Shown here: in pieces, positions 42,991 to 53,156 of the stretch
Position numbering within the stretch: the stretch's first letter is position 1
How the letters are laid out: each line of letters begins with the position of its first letter
NCBI GenBank assembly: GCA_026954015.1
Contig: JAIXLP010000051.1
Span: forward strand, 27,140 to 91,139
Source: Burkholderiales bacterium
GTDB lineage: Bacteria; Pseudomonadota; Gammaproteobacteria; Burkholderiales; Burkholderiaceae_C
DNA: 64,000 bases
Direction: 5' to 3'
Notes under the pieces: model-generated
The model's input: the letters and a program-made list of their open reading frames with translations, nothing else
The model's database searches: none
Told to the model about the DNA's origin: nothing
Program-made: the position numbers and the translations under genes

Positions 42991-44655
42991 GTGGCACTGC
43001 GACGCATCATGCTGCGCGACTTCGTGATCGTGCCGGCGCTTGAACTCGACGTTCAGGACGGCTTCACGGTGCTCACTGGCGAAACCGGCGCCGGCAAGTC
43101 CATCCTGATCGACGCGCTGCAATTGCTGCTGGGCGCACGCGCCGAAACGGGCGTGATCCGCGAGGGCGCCGAGCGGGCCGACGTCGGCGCCGAATTCGAT
43201 GCCCCGAGCGACGCACTCGCCACATGGCTCGACGAAGCGGGCTTCCCGCACGAAGACACATTGCTGCTGCGCCGCACGATCGACACCCAGGGACGCAGCC
43301 GCGCATGGATCAACGGCAGCAGCGCGACGGCGACGCAGATGCGCACGCTCGGCGAACACCTCGTGGACATCCACGGCCAGCACGCATGGCAAAGCCTCAT
43401 GCGCGCCGACGCGGTGCGCGCGCTGCTCGACGCGTATGCAGGTGTAAACGACCACGACGCCACCACACGCTGGCACGCATGGCGCGGCGCGCACCACGCC
43501 TTCGCTGAGGCACGCGCCGCGCAGGAGACGCTGCAGCAGGAGCGCGAGCGCCTGCAGTGGCAGATCGCCGAGATGGACAAGCTCGCGCCCCGAGCGGGCG
43601 AGTGGGACGAACTCAACGCCGAGCACACGCGCCTGGCAAGCGCCGAAGCGTTGCTCACGGGAGCGCAGACTGCCCTCGATGCCTTGCAGCCCGAGGACGG
43701 CAGCGGCGCACTGGATGCACTTTCACGAGCCCTGGACGCACTGCAGGAACATACGGCCGTGGAACCGCAGTTCGCCACGGTGGCCACGACGCTCGCGTCC
43801 TGTGTGGCCGAAGCCGAGGACGCCGCGCACACGCTGCACAGTTACCTGCGCCACACCGAGCCGGACCCCGGCGCGCTGCAAGCGCTCGATGCGCGCCTGT
43901 CGCTGTGGCTGCAATTGGCGCGGCGCTACCGGCGCACACCCGAGGAACTGCCGTCGCTGCTGGGCGAATGGAACGCGCGGCTGCGCACGCTTGACGCCGC
44001 CACCGATCTCGCGGCACTGCAAGCCGCCGAGCAGCAGCACCACCGCGCGTACGCCGCCGCCGCGCGCGCACTGTCGCGCGCGCGCACCCAGGCCGCGCCC
44101 CGCCTGGCACAGGCGATCACACAGGCGATGCAGGGCCTCGGGATGACGGGCGGACGCTTCGAAGTGGCGCTCTCGCCCGCCGCCGAACCGGGCCCGCACG
44201 GGACCGACCAGGTGCAGTTCCTCGTCACGAGCCATCCGGGCATGACGCCCCGGCCCATCGCCAAGGTGGCGTCGGGCGGCGAGCTGTCGCGCATTGCGCT
44301 CGCGATCGCGGTGACCACCAGCCGCCTGGGCGAGGTGCCCACGCTGATCTTTGACGAAGTCGATTCTGGCGTGGGCGGCGCGGTGGCGGAAACCGTGGGC
44401 CGGCTGATGCGCCAGCTCGGCGAGGACCGGCAGGTGCTGGCCGTCACGCACCTGCCCCAGGTCGCCGCCTGCGGCGACCAGCACTGGGTGGTGGCCAAGA
44501 GCAGCACGCGCACGCAGACCGAGAGCACCGTCCACGCGGTGCACGGGCCCGAGCGCACGCGCGAAATCGCGCGCATGCTGGGTGGCGAGCGCCTGTCGCC
44601 GACCACGCTCGCGCACGCCAGCGAAATGCTGGGCACCACCGCCCACGGAAACTGA
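42991..44655 (+). CDS. recN: DNA repair protein RecN
   Basis: 554 residues. The Walker A motif is GETGAGKS (about 31-38). A long coiled-coil region (about 150-370) is followed by the ABC signature ASGGELSRIALAI and Walker B TLIFDEVDSGVGG. RecN is an SMC-like ATPase acting at double-strand breaks. The GTG at 42991 is chosen because it lies 2 bp after the nadK stop and gives the conserved start LRRIMLRDFVIV; an ATG at 43009 is the alternative. Confidence 0.94.
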   Translation: MALRRIMLRDFVIVPALELDVQDGFTVLTGETGAGKSILIDALQLLLGARAETGVIREGAERADVGAEFDAPSDALATWLDEAGFPHEDTLLLRRTIDTQGRSRAWINGSSATATQMRTLGEHLVDIHGQHAWQSLMRADAVRALLDAYAGVNDHDATTRWHAWRGAHHAFAEARAAQETLQQERERLQWQIAEMDKLAPRAGEWDELNAEHTRLASAEALLTGAQTALDALQPEDGSGALDALSRALDALQEHTAVEPQFATVATTLASCVAEAEDAAHTLHSYLRHTEPDPGALQALDARLSLWLQLARRYRRTPEELPSLLGEWNARLRTLDAATDLAALQAAEQQHHRAYAAAARALSRARTQAAPRLAQAITQAMQGLGMTGGRFEVALSPAAEPGPHGTDQVQFLVTSHPGMTPRPIAKVASGGELSRIALAIAVTTSRLGEVPTLIFDEVDSGVGGAVAETVGRLMRQLGEDRQVLAVTHLPQVAACGDQHWVVAKSSTRTQTESTVHAVHGPERTREIARMLGGERLSPTTLAHASEMLGTTAHGN

Positions 44656-44658
44656 ACC

Positions 44659-45534
44659 ATGGTGCTGGAACTCGTGCTCATCACCGGAATGTCCGGCTCG
44701 GGCAAGTCGGTGGCGCTGCACGCGCTGGAGGACGCGGGCTACTACTGCGTGGACAACCTGCCGCCCGAGCTGCTGGTGTCGTTCGCCGCGCTGGAACACC
44801 GGGACCACGCCAACCGCGTCGCGCTGGCCATTGACGTGCGCAGCGCCACGGCGCTGCCGGTGGTGCCACGGCAACTGGAGCACCTGCGCGCGCAGAACGT
44901 CAAGGTTCGGTTGCTCTTTCTCGACGCGAGCAACGACACGCTGGTGCGACGCTTTTCCGAAACACGCAGGCGCCACCCACTCTCCAGGGAAGCGCTGCTC
45001 GGCGGCGAGCAGGCACTGGTGCAGGCGATCGAGGTCGAGCGCGAGCTGCTCACCGAGCTGCGCGAGCAGTCGCTCGTGATCGACACGAGCACGCTGCGCA
45101 ACTCGGAGCTGCTGGACTACGTCAAGCAGTTGATGGCGGTGCCGCCCGCGCGGCTCACGCTGGTGTTCCAGTCGTTCGCGTTCAAGCGCGGCATCCCGAT
45201 GGACGCGGATTACGTCTTCGACGTGCGCATGCTTCCCAACCCGCACTACGACCCGCAACTGCGCCCGCTCACCGGCAAGGACGCGCCGGTGGCCGCGTTT
45301 CTGCGGCAGCAGCCGGACGTAGGCGCCATGCTCGAGGACATCACCCGGTTCCTGGAACGCTGGCTGCCCGCGCTCGCGCGCAACCACCGCAGCTACGTCA
45401 CCGTGGCCATAGGTTGCACCGGCGGGCAACACCGCTCGGTCTATCTCGTGGAGCGGCTCGCACAGCACTTTGCGCGCCAGTGGACGACGCTTGCGCGCCA
45501 TCGCGAGCAGGCGAGCACACCGGCAACCCCCTGA
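44659..45534 (+). CDS. rapZ: RNase adapter protein RapZ (YvcJ family)
   Basis: 291 residues. Walker [21 protein letters not shown] (about 8-27) is followed by VDNLPPELL, and the C-terminal half has [36 protein letters not shown] and [16 protein letters not shown]. In E. coli RapZ directs RNase E to GlmZ sRNA and controls amino-sugar synthesis; the family also binds GTP/ATP. It is 3 bp downstream of recN and convergent with mutY. Confidence 0.95.
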   Translation: MVLELVLITGMSGSGKSVALHALEDAGYYCVDNLPPELLVSFAALEHRDHANRVALAIDVRSATALPVVPRQLEHLRAQNVKVRLLFLDASNDTLVRRFSETRRRHPLSREALLGGEQALVQAIEVERELLTELREQSLVIDTSTLRNSELLDYVKQLMAVPPARLTLVFQSFAFKRGIPMDADYVFDVRMLPNPHYDPQLRPLTGKDAPVAAFLRQQPDVGAMLEDITRFLERWLPALARNHRSYVTVAIGCTGGQHRSVYLVERLAQHFARQWTTLARHREQASTPATP

Positions 45535-45555
45535 ATACGCGGCGGCCGGTCACGC

Positions 45556-46605
45556 CTAGCCGCGACCCGCGCTGTCCACCGCTTCGAGCCACTTGCGTAC
45601 CGGCGCGGGCAAGCCGAGCGAGCGCCAGGCACCAGCCGCGTGCCAGGCTCCCGGCACATCCGCAGGCGCCTGCGCCGTGCGCACGAGCATCGGGTGCAAC
45701 AGCAGGTCGCGGTGCGTAAGCACATGCGTGAACGCAGGCCATTCGCGCACCTGTGCCGCGCCGTGCGGCAGCGCCGCGTCAAGCGCACGGCGACTCGCGA
45801 ACACCGGCGGGCACTGCAGCCCGCCCCAGATGCCGCGCGCCGGGCGCTGCGCCAGCCAGCAGCGGCCCGCGTCATCCACGCACAGCAGCAACCACCAGTT
45901 TTCGCTGCGCCGCTGCAGCTTGCGCGTGCGCACCGGGTAGTCGCGCACGCGCCCCTGCCGGTACGCCACACACACGTCCGCCAGTGGGCAATGGGCACAG
46001 TCGGGGTTGCCTGCAAGGCACACGGTCGCGCCCAGATCCATCAGGCCCTGCGTGTAGCGCGGCATCGCGCGCGCCAGATCCGCCGTCGGGAGCAGCTCCT
46101 CGGCCTGCTCCCACAGCTGCCGCTCGTGCGCGATCACCGCAAGGTCCGCGCCGAAACCCAACACGCGCGTGAGCACGCGCCGCACGTTGGCGTCGAGAAT
46201 CGCGACACGCTCGCCAGAGCAAAAGGCCGCGATCGCCGCGGCGGTCGAGCGACCTATGCCCGGCAGCTTCGCCAGCTCCAGCGCCGAGCGCGGGAATGTG
46301 CCCCCTTGACGCTCCACCAGCTCCTGCGCGCAGCGGTGCAGGTTGCGCGCGCGGGCGTAGTAGCCCAGACCGCTCCAGAGCCCAAGCACCTCGGAAAGCG
46401 GCGCCCGCGCAAGTGCGCGCACGTCGGGAAACCGCGCGAGGAAACGCGGGTAGTAGTCGAGGACCGTCGCCACCTGCGTCTGTTGCAGCATGATCTCGGA
46501 GAGCCACACGCGGTAGGGATCGCGCGTTCCCGACCACGGCAGGTCGTTGCGCCCGTGCGCGGCTTGCCAGCGCACCACGCGATCGGCGAAGTCCGCGGCA
46601 CGCAT
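45556..46605 (-). CDS. mutY: A/G-specific adenine glycosylase MutY
   Basis: 349 residues. The catalytic Glu lies in LSEIMLQQTQVATV, the HhH motif is KLPGIGRSTAAAI, and the catalytic Asp is in LDANVRRVL. The 4Fe-4S ligands are C-x6-C-x2-C-x5-C in the segment CLAGNPDCAHCPLADVC. The C-terminal NUDT1-like domain (about 230-345) recognises 8-oxoG. It removes A opposite 8-oxoG. The start shares a base with the mutM stop (TGATG), joining two enzymes of the same oxidative-damage pathway. Confidence 0.95.
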   Translation of the reverse strand: MRAADFADRVVRWQAAHGRNDLPWSGTRDPYRVWLSEIMLQQTQVATVLDYYPRFLARFPDVRALARAPLSEVLGLWSGLGYYARARNLHRCAQELVERQGGTFPRSALELAKLPGIGRSTAAAIAAFCSGERVAILDANVRRVLTRVLGFGADLAVIAHERQLWEQAEELLPTADLARAMPRYTQGLMDLGATVCLAGNPDCAHCPLADVCVAYRQGRVRDYPVRTRKLQRRSENWWLLLCVDDAGRCWLAQRPARGIWGGLQCPPVFASRRALDAALPHGAAQVREWPAFTHVLTHRDLLLHPMLVRTAQAPADVPGAWHAAGAWRSLGLPAPVRKWLEAVDSAGRG

Positions 46606-47420
46606 CAGGCGCGCTGGCAGTGCGGGCAGAAATACGTGCTGCGCTGCCCCTGGCGCATGACACGCACGGGCGTGCCGCACGATGGGCACGGCTGGCCCGC
46701 GCGCCCATACATCCTGGCTTCAAGCTGGAAATGCCCGGCGGCGCCATCGGCACCAGAAAAGTCCCGCAGCGTGCTGCCGCCGCGCTCCACGGCACGCGCC
46801 AGCACTTCGCGTATCGCCGCATGCAAACGCAGCGCACGCCGCGCGCTCAGCCGCGCCGCCACCACCGTCGGGCGTATGCCCGCGGCAAACAGCGCCTCGC
46901 AGGCATAGATGTTCCCCACGCCCACCACCACCTTGCCCGCGAGCAGCACCTGCTTGATCGACTGGCGGCTCGCCTTGAGCCCTGCAAGGAAGGCCGGAAA
47001 CATGAACGTGTCGGAAAGCGGCTCGGCGCCCAGTCCGCCCAGCAGTTTGCGCGCCAGCGGCGACGCCTCGTCGTGCACCCAGACGACCGCGCCAAAGCGG
47101 CGCGGATCGTGCAGCCGCAGCGTGCCCCGAGCGGTCACCAGGTCGAAGTGGTCGTGCACGCCTGCGGGTGGAAGCACATCGGCAAACCGCAAGCTACCCG
47201 ACATGCCCAGGTGGATCAGCAGCAGTCCTGTGCTCAGATCGAGCAAGAGGTATTTGCCGCGTCGGCGCACCTGCAGCACGCGCCGCCCGACCAGCACCGC
47301 GGGCTCGACGCCAAGCGGCCAGCGCAGCGGCTTGCCCAGTCGCACGGAGACGATGCGCGCGCCAGCGATCCGATCGGCGAACCCGCGCCGCGTGACTTCG
47401 ACTTCCGGTAATTCAGGCAT
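46605..47420 (-). CDS. mutM: formamidopyrimidine-DNA glycosylase MutM (Fpg)
   Basis: 271 residues. After Met removal the N-terminal Pro of MPELPEVE is the nucleophile. [20 protein letters not shown] and [12 protein letters not shown] are typical, and the C-terminal zinc finger is CPSCGTPV ... YFCPHCQ. It excises 8-oxoguanine and FaPy. The ATG at 47420 is required for the catalytic proline. It forms an operon with mutY. Confidence 0.96.
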   Translation of the reverse strand: MPELPEVEVTRRGFADRIAGARIVSVRLGKPLRWPLGVEPAVLVGRRVLQVRRRGKYLLLDLSTGLLLIHLGMSGSLRFADVLPPAGVHDHFDLVTARGTLRLHDPRRFGAVVWVHDEASPLARKLLGGLGAEPLSDTFMFPAFLAGLKASRQSIKQVLLAGKVVVGVGNIYACEALFAAGIRPTVVAARLSARRALRLHAAIREVLARAVERGGSTLRDFSGADGAAGHFQLEARMYGRAGQPCPSCGTPVRVMRQGQRSTYFCPHCQRA

Positions 47421-47490
47421 GTGTACGGTGCTCTCGCGGCGCGGCACGGGCACGGGCACCACGCCAAAAGCCTTCGATTATTATGGGCCG

Positions 47491-49254
47491 ATGCCGTGCA
47501 AATACCGCCCCGCCGCCACGCTGCTCGCGCTCAGCGCCTTCACTATCTCCAGCATGGCCACAGCGGTGCCGGGTGCGACGGCGCCACCCACCGCACCAGT
47601 GCAGGAAGCGAGCGACGCTTCCCAGGCCGCGCAGACCGCCGAACTCATGTATGAAGTCCTGCTCGGCGAGTTCACCACACGCTCGGGCGACCCCGGGCAG
47701 GGGTTCGCACTGCTGCTCGATGCGGCGCGGCGCAGCAACGACGGCGATCTGTACCGCCGCACCACCGAGATCGCGCTGCAATCGCGCTCGGCACAGTCCG
47801 CATTGATCGCCGCACGGGCGTGGCAGCGCGCCCAGCCGGATTCGCGCGACGCCAACCGTTTCGTGCTACGCATCCTCGTGGCGCTCAATCAGATCGAGGA
47901 AAGCGCCGAGCCGCTCGCACGGGAACTGGCCAACGCACCAGCGAACGACAAGATTGCCGTCATCAATGCGATCCCGCTGCTCTACGCCCACGCAAGCAAC
48001 AAGGAACGCGCCGCGCAGGTGGTCGAATCGGCGCTGGCCGATGCGCTCACCAACGACGCCACGACGCCCAACGCCTGGACGACGATAGGCCGCATGCGCC
48101 TGGCCGCGGGCGACAAGCGCGGTGCCCTGCTGGCCGCGCGTCTGGCGCAAAAGTCCGGCACAACCAACGACGCGATGGCGGCACTCGCGCTGCAACTGAT
48201 GGGAGAGGACGTCCCCGAGGCCGAGCCTCTGCTCGCGCCCTATCTCGCGGGGCACCCGTTGCCCGAGATCCGCCTGGGCTATGCCCGCTACCTCTCGGAC
48301 AAGAACCAGCCCGAACGCGCGCTTGCGCAATTGCGCCCGCTCACGAGCACGCAACCCGACCATATCCAGGCCTGGCTGATCCAGAGCGCACTTGAACTGC
48401 AGGCCGGGCACCTCGACGCGGCAGAAAAATCGCTCGACCATTTCGCCGCGTTGTACGACCAGATGCCGGTGTCGGACCAGCCGCGCGCGGCGTCCGAGCG
48501 CATGTACCTGCTGCGCTCCGAAATCGCGCAGGCACGCGGTGACCGCGACCAGGCGGTGCATTGGCTGGACCAGGCGGACCCGGAGGGCGAGCGTCTGCCG
48601 GTGCAGGAGCGGCGAGCGGCGCTGCTCGCGCAGCAAGGCAAGCTCGGGGAAGCGCTGGCCGCGATCCAGAACGTTCCTGCCGCCGACGATGAGGCCGCCG
48701 CCAGCAAGCTGCGCGGCGAAGCCCTGGTGCTGCGTGAGGTCGGGCAGTACGAGCGGGCCCACGAAGTACAGGCGCAGGCGATCGCGCTGCAGCCGGACAA
48801 CGACGACTACCTGTACGACCAGGCCATGCTGGCCGAGAAGCTCGGACGCCTGGACGAAATGGAGCAACTGCTGCGCTCCATCCTCGCGCGCAACCCGCGC
48901 TACTACCACGCGCTCAACGCCTTGGGATTTTCGCTGGCGGACCACGGCGTGCGGCTCAAGGAGGCCAAGGCGCTCATCGAGCAGGCGCTGGAACTCGCGC
49001 CGGGCGACCCCTACATCACGGACAGCCTGGGTTGGGCGGAATACCGCCTTGGCAACCACCGGCGCGCACGCGAACTGCTGCAAACGGCCATGCGCAAGCA
49101 GCCCGATGCGGAAATCGCGGCCCACCTCGGCGAGGTGCTCTGGAAGCTCGGAGACCGCGCGCGAGCGCGCCGCACCTGGCGCGAGGGCCTGCGCCTCAAG
49201 CCCGACAACGCAACCTTGCTCGACACGCTGCGCCGCCTCGGAGTACGCCTTTGA
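47491..49254 (+). CDS. tetratricopeptide-repeat periplasmic/outer-membrane protein
   Basis: 587 residues. An N-terminal signal (about 1-28, ending in AVPG/A) suggests export. At least eight TPR-like helical pairs follow, clearest at the C-terminus: YYHALNALGFSLADHGVRLK, AKALIEQALELAPGDPYITD, SLGWAEYRLGNHRRARELLQ and HLGEVLWKLGDRARARRTW. It is the usual gene before lolB-ispE in beta-proteobacteria; the role is unknown but probably in envelope assembly. The ATG at 47491 is the first that gives a signal peptide. Confidence 0.85.
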   Translation: MPCKYRPAATLLALSAFTISSMATAVPGATAPPTAPVQEASDASQAAQTAELMYEVLLGEFTTRSGDPGQGFALLLDAARRSNDGDLYRRTTEIALQSRSAQSALIAARAWQRAQPDSRDANRFVLRILVALNQIEESAEPLARELANAPANDKIAVINAIPLLYAHASNKERAAQVVESALADALTNDATTPNAWTTIGRMRLAAGDKRGALLAARLAQKSGTTNDAMAALALQLMGEDVPEAEPLLAPYLAGHPLPEIRLGYARYLSDKNQPERALAQLRPLTSTQPDHIQAWLIQSALELQAGHLDAAEKSLDHFAALYDQMPVSDQPRAASERMYLLRSEIAQARGDRDQAVHWLDQADPEGERLPVQERRAALLAQQGKLGEALAAIQNVPAADDEAAASKLRGEALVLREVGQYERAHEVQAQAIALQPDNDDYLYDQAMLAEKLGRLDEMEQLLRSILARNPRYYHALNALGFSLADHGVRLKEAKALIEQALELAPGDPYITDSLGWAEYRLGNHRRARELLQTAMRKQPDAEIAAHLGEVLWKLGDRARARRTWREGLRLKPDNATLLDTLRRLGVRL

Positions 49255-49733
49255 CGACACGCCGGCTGTGGCTTGCCGCAATGGCCAGCGGGCTGGTTGC
49301 GGCATGCGCGCAGCCGCCGCGCGGCGCGCCGCACACCGAAGACGCCTGGAGCGGCCGCCTCGCGCTGCTCGTCGAGGACACGTCGGCGCAGTCGTTTTCC
49401 GCGGGCTTCGAATTGCAGGGCAACGCCGGGCGTGGCGAGCTTGCGCTGTTCAATCCCCTGGGCAACGTGATCGCCCGCGTGCGCTGGCAACCCGGAAGCG
49501 CGACGCTGGACGACGGCAAGCAGATACGTCGGTCGACGTCGATCGCGGCGCTGACCGAGGCGATTGCCGGCAGCACCCTGCCCATCGCGGCGCTGTTTGC
49601 CTGGCTGCACGGCGAGGAGGCCGAGGCGAGCGGCTGGTACGCCGACCTGAGCAGCCTGCCCGCGGGCCGCATCACCGCCACGCGCCTTGCGCCGCTGCCG
49701 CGCGCGGTGCTGCGCGTCGTGTTCGATCGGTGA
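49251..49733 (+). CDS. lolB: outer-membrane lipoprotein LolB
   Basis: 160 residues. The TTG at 49251 overlaps the TPR stop (TTGA) and gives a lipoprotein signal with lipobox LVAAC (about 15-19); starting at the ATG near 49280 would lose most of the signal. The body has AWSGRLALLVE, SFSAGFELQGNAGRGELALF and SGWYADLSSLPAGR, as in LolB. It accepts lipoproteins from LolA and inserts them into the outer membrane. It is followed by ispE 4 bp later. Confidence 0.88.
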   Translation: MTTRRLWLAAMASGLVAACAQPPRGAPHTEDAWSGRLALLVEDTSAQSFSAGFELQGNAGRGELALFNPLGNVIARVRWQPGSATLDDGKQIRRSTSIAALTEAIAGSTLPIAALFAWLHGEEAEASGWYADLSSLPAGRITATRLAPLPRAVLRVVFDR

Positions 49734-49737
49734 CGCC

Positions 49738-50604
49738 ATGCGCGCGCTCTACGACGTTCCGGCACCCGCCAAGCTGAACCTCTTTTTGCACGTCACCGGT
49801 CGGCGCAGCGACGGCTACCACCTGCTGCAGTCGGTGTTCATGCTGATCGACTGGTGCGACACGCTGCACCTCGAGCGGCGCGGCGACGCGGCGCTGAGCC
49901 GCGAAGACCTCACGGCACCGCTGCCGGCCGACGACCTGTGTCTGCGCGCCGCGCGCGCGCTGCAGGCGGCCACCGGATGCACGCAGGGCGCGCACATCCG
50001 CATTGCCAAGCGCATCCCCGCGCAGGCCGGGCTGGGCGGCGGCTCGTCCGACGGTGCCAGCACGCTGCTTGCGCTCAACCGGCTGTGGGGCCTGAAGCTG
50101 ACGCGCGCGCAACTGCATGCAATCGCCAGGCCGCTGGGCGCCGACCTGCCGTTCTTCATCGGCGGGCGCAACGCCTGGGTCGAAGGCGCGGGCGAGGTGC
50201 TGACACCGCTGCCCGACGGGGTGCTTGTGCCCGGCCAGCGCTTCATCGTCGTCAAGCCCGCCTCGGGCCTGGATACGGGTGAAATCTTCCGACATCCAGC
50301 CCTCGGGCGCGACACGCAAGCTGCTACAATTGCAGGCTTCGCTGAAATGCAGACACGTGAGCCGTTCCTGTTTGGCAGAAACGACTTGCAGCCGGTCGCG
50401 CAAGCGCTTTGCCCTGAGGTGACCGCGGCCTTGAACTGGCTGCGGGATCGGGGGTACACGGGGCGCATGACGGGGTCCGGCAGCGCGGTGTTCGCACCGG
50501 TGAAGCACACGCCAGATAGGGCCGGCGCACCTGAGGGCTGGACTGTCAAAGTGTGTGAAAATCTCGGCCTTCATCCGCTTGCGGAATGGGCACGGGATGA
50601 ATGA
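49738..50604 (+). CDS. ispE: 4-(cytidine 5'-diphospho)-2-C-methyl-D-erythritol kinase
   Basis: 288 residues, GHMP kinase fold. APAKLNLFLHVTGRRSDGYH near 9-28 and the ATP loop IPAQAGLGGGSSDGAS near 97-112 are diagnostic, with GYTGRMTGSGSAVFA near the end. It phosphorylates CDP-methylerythritol in the MEP isoprenoid pathway. The ATG at 49738 is preferred to one at 49687, which lies inside lolB. Confidence 0.95.
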   Translation: MRALYDVPAPAKLNLFLHVTGRRSDGYHLLQSVFMLIDWCDTLHLERRGDAALSREDLTAPLPADDLCLRAARALQAATGCTQGAHIRIAKRIPAQAGLGGGSSDGASTLLALNRLWGLKLTRAQLHAIARPLGADLPFFIGGRNAWVEGAGEVLTPLPDGVLVPGQRFIVVKPASGLDTGEIFRHPALGRDTQAATIAGFAEMQTREPFLFGRNDLQPVAQALCPEVTAALNWLRDRGYTGRMTGSGSAVFAPVKHTPDRAGAPEGWTVKVCENLGLHPLAEWARDE

Positions 50605-50639
50605 TTGCAAGGCCAAGCGCCCCGGCGTGCGGCCCGTGT

Positions 50640-50716
50640 AGGGGAGTAGCCAAGCTGGTCAAGGCACCGGATTTTGATTCCGGCATGCGAGGGTTCGAAT
50701 CCTTCCTCCCCTGCCA
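50640..50716 (+). tRNA. tRNA-Gln(UUG)
   Basis: 77 nt with encoded CCA. Acceptor AGGGGAG / CTCCCCT, D arm AGCCAAGCTGGTCAAGGCA, anticodon stem-loop CCGGATTTTGATTCCGG with anticodon TTG at 50674-50676, and T arm GGGTTCGAATCC. It lies between ispE and prs, its usual place in beta-proteobacteria. Confidence 0.96.
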
Positions 50717-50761
50717 CCTGCCAGGCCCCGCGCTACCCATCGCCAGAGATTCGAGACACCC

Positions 50762-51727
50762 ATGCAAGCCCATCACACCGATTTCATGGTTTTCACGGGC
50801 AATGCGAACCCGGTGCTCGCAACCGAGATCGCGCAGGCGCTCGGCATCTCGCTCGGCGCGATGCAGGTCGGGCGCTTCTCGGACGGCGAAGTCAACGTCG
50901 AAATCAAGCAGAACGTGCGTGCGCGCGACATCTTCATCGTGCAATCGACCTGCGCGCCGACGAACGACAACCTGATGGAGCTGCTGGTGATGGTGGACGC
51001 GCTCAAGCGCGCGTCGGCCGAGCGCATCAGCGCCGTCATCCCGTATTTCGGCTACGCCCGCCAGGACCGGCGTCCGCGCTCCACGCGCGTGCCGATCTCG
51101 GCCAAGGTGGTGGCCAACATGCTGCAGGCCGTGGGCGTGAACCGCTTGCTCACGATGGACCTGCACGCCGACCAGATCCAGGGGTTCTTCGACATCCCGG
51201 TGGACAACATCTACGCGTCGCCCGTGCTGCTGCGCGACCTGAACGAGAAGAAGTACCACGATCTCATCGTCGTGAGCCCCGACGTGGGCGGCGTGGTGCG
51301 CGCACGGGCGCTCGCCAAGCAGCTCGGCTGCGATCTGGCCATCATCGACAAGCGCCGCCCCAAGCCCAACGTGTCCGAGGTGATGAACGTCATCGGCGAC
51401 ATCGACGGGCGCAACTGCGTCATCATGGACGACATGATCGACACCGCCGGCACGCTGGTGAAGGCCGCGGGCGCGCTCAAGGAGCGCGGCGCCAAGCGGG
51501 TCTATGCGTACTGCACGCACCCGATCTTCTCCGGCCCCGCGATCGAACGCATCACGCAAGGCGACGTGCTCGACGAGGTGGTCGTCACCAACACCATCCC
51601 GCTGAGCGAGGCCGCCCGGGGATGCTCCAAGATTCGCCAGCTCTCCGTGGCACCGCTGTTCGCCGAAACGATACAGCGCATCGCCAGCGGAGCGTCGGTG
51701 ATGAGCCTGTTCTCGGAGTTCAGCTAG
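50762..51727 (+). CDS. prs: ribose-phosphate pyrophosphokinase
   Basis: 321 residues. [18 protein letters not shown], the ATP-binding region [20 protein letters not shown], the PRPP loop [18 protein letters not shown] and [20 protein letters not shown] ([14 protein letters not shown] here) are diagnostic. It makes PRPP from ribose 5-phosphate and ATP for nucleotide, His and Trp synthesis. A terminator separates it from rplY. Confidence 0.97.
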   Translation: MQAHHTDFMVFTGNANPVLATEIAQALGISLGAMQVGRFSDGEVNVEIKQNVRARDIFIVQSTCAPTNDNLMELLVMVDALKRASAERISAVIPYFGYARQDRRPRSTRVPISAKVVANMLQAVGVNRLLTMDLHADQIQGFFDIPVDNIYASPVLLRDLNEKKYHDLIVVSPDVGGVVRARALAKQLGCDLAIIDKRRPKPNVSEVMNVIGDIDGRNCVIMDDMIDTAGTLVKAAGALKERGAKRVYAYCTHPIFSGPAIERITQGDVLDEVVVTNTIPLSEAARGCSKIRQLSVAPLFAETIQRIASGASVMSLFSEFS

Positions 51728-51748
51728 ACACTGCCGCAGAACAGTACC

Positions 51749-51778
51749 ACCCCCGCCGCATGGTGCACGGGGGTTTTT
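51749..51778 (+). terminator. terminator between prs and rplY
   Basis: Stem ACCCCCG / CGGGGGT with a 12-nt loop and five T. It lies 22 bp after the prs stop. Confidence 0.75.
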
Positions 51779-51827
51779 CAAAAGGCGGGCAGGCTGGTCG
51801 CGGCCGCCCAACCACTGGAGTTTTCAC

Positions 51828-52481
51828 ATGAAATTCGTCGCTTTTGAGCGCAGCGCGCAAGGTACGGGTGCGAGCCGCCGTCTGCGCATCACGGGTCGCG
51901 CGCCCGGCATCGTCTATGGCGCGGGCGGGCAGCCCACGATGATCGAGCTCGATCACAACGCGCTGTGGCACGCCCTGCAGAAGGAGGCCTTCCACTCCAC
52001 CATCCTCGAGATGGAACTGGCCGGACAGACCAGCAAGGTGCTGCTGCGCGACGTGCAATACCACCCCTACAAGCAGCAGATCCTGCACGTGGATTTCCAG
52101 CGCATCGACGACAAGACGCGCATCCACATGAAGGTGCCGCTGCACTTCGAGGGCATCGAGCGGTGCCCCGCCGTGGTCACCGAAGGCTGCACCGTCGCGC
52201 CGCTGATCCACGAACTCGACGTCCTGTGCATGCCCGCGGCGCTGCCCGAGCACATCAGCGTGGACCTGAGCGGCCTGACCTCCAAGGTCATTCCGGGCCT
52301 GCAGTCGATCTCGCTGCCCGCGGGTGTGAAGGCGGTGGTGCGCGGCTCCAACAAGAACCCCGCGCTCGTCTCCGTCAAGCTGCCCGAGGTGATCGAGGAA
52401 GACGCCACGGATGCCACCGCCACGCCAGCAGCCGCCGCGCCCGCGGCGGAACCGGCCGCTGCGCCAGCAGCCAAGAAGTGA
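51828..52481 (+). CDS. rplY: 50S ribosomal protein bL25 (CTC/TL5 form)
   Basis: 217 residues: the long form with the 5S-rRNA-binding N-terminal domain (GTGASRRLRITGRAPGIVYG, QKEAFHSTILEMEL, VQYHPYKQQILHVDF) and a C-terminal beta domain. The last 30 residues are a low-complexity Ala/Pro/Glu tail. It binds 5S rRNA in the large subunit. A strong terminator follows; prs-rplY-pth is the conserved order. Confidence 0.96.
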   Translation: MKFVAFERSAQGTGASRRLRITGRAPGIVYGAGGQPTMIELDHNALWHALQKEAFHSTILEMELAGQTSKVLLRDVQYHPYKQQILHVDFQRIDDKTRIHMKVPLHFEGIERCPAVVTEGCTVAPLIHELDVLCMPAALPEHISVDLSGLTSKVIPGLQSISLPAGVKAVVRGSNKNPALVSVKLPEVIEEDATDATATPAAAAPAAEPAAAPAAKK

Positions 52482-52511
52482 TACCCGCGGCGACTGCCGC
52501 GCACGACACCG

Positions 52512-52540
52512 TGGCCCGCAGCACGCGGGCCATTTTTTTG
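52512..52540 (+). terminator. rho-independent terminator of rplY
   Basis: Perfect 8-bp stem TGGCCCGC / GCGGGCCA with a 5-nt loop and seven T. It lies 31 bp after the rplY stop. Confidence 0.88.
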
Positions 52541-52580
52541 GCGGCCATCACACGGGCTGGCGATCCGATAATCGAACACC

Positions 52581-53156
52581 ATGATCAGACTGTTCGTGGG
52601 CCTGGGCAACCCTGGCCCGGAGTATGAGAAGACGCGGCACAACGTGGGGTTCTGGTGGATCGACGCGTTTGCAAACCAGCTGCGCGTGCAGCTCGCCCCC
52701 GAGCGCAGCTGCCAAGGCTGGATGGCGCGCACCAGCGTGCAGGGGCGCACGCTCTGGCTGCTCAAGCCGCAGACCTTCATGAATGCGTCGGGCCGCTCGG
52801 TGGCCGCGCTGGCGCGCTTCTACAAGATCGCCCCCGAGGAAATCCTCGTGGTGCACGACGAGCTCGATTTCGCGCCCGGCCAGGTCAAGCTCAAGCACGG
52901 CGGCAGCCATGGCGGGCACAACGGCCTGCGCGACATCCACGCGCAACTGGGCGCGAGCGACTACTGGCGCCTGCGCCTGGGCATAGGCCATCCGGGCGTG
53001 AAGACCGAGGTGGTGCACTGGGTGCTCGGGCGCCCCGCGCCGCAGGACCGGCAACTGATCGAGGGCGCGATCGACCACGCGCTTGCCTGCACGCCCGAGC
53101 TGCTCGACGGCGCGATGGACAAGGCCACGCAGCGCATCAACACGCCCGCGTCATGA
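52581..53156 (+). CDS. pth: peptidyl-tRNA hydrolase
   Basis: 191 residues. [20 protein letters not shown] contains the catalytic His; [22 protein letters not shown] and [15 protein letters not shown] complete the signature. It frees tRNA from peptidyl-tRNA dropped by ribosomes. The stop overlaps the start of the amidase gene (ATGA). Confidence 0.96.
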   Translation: MIRLFVGLGNPGPEYEKTRHNVGFWWIDAFANQLRVQLAPERSCQGWMARTSVQGRTLWLLKPQTFMNASGRSVAALARFYKIAPEEILVVHDELDFAPGQVKLKHGGSHGGHNGLRDIHAQLGASDYWRLRLGIGHPGVKTEVVHWVLGRPAPQDRQLIEGAIDHALACTPELLDGAMDKATQRINTPAS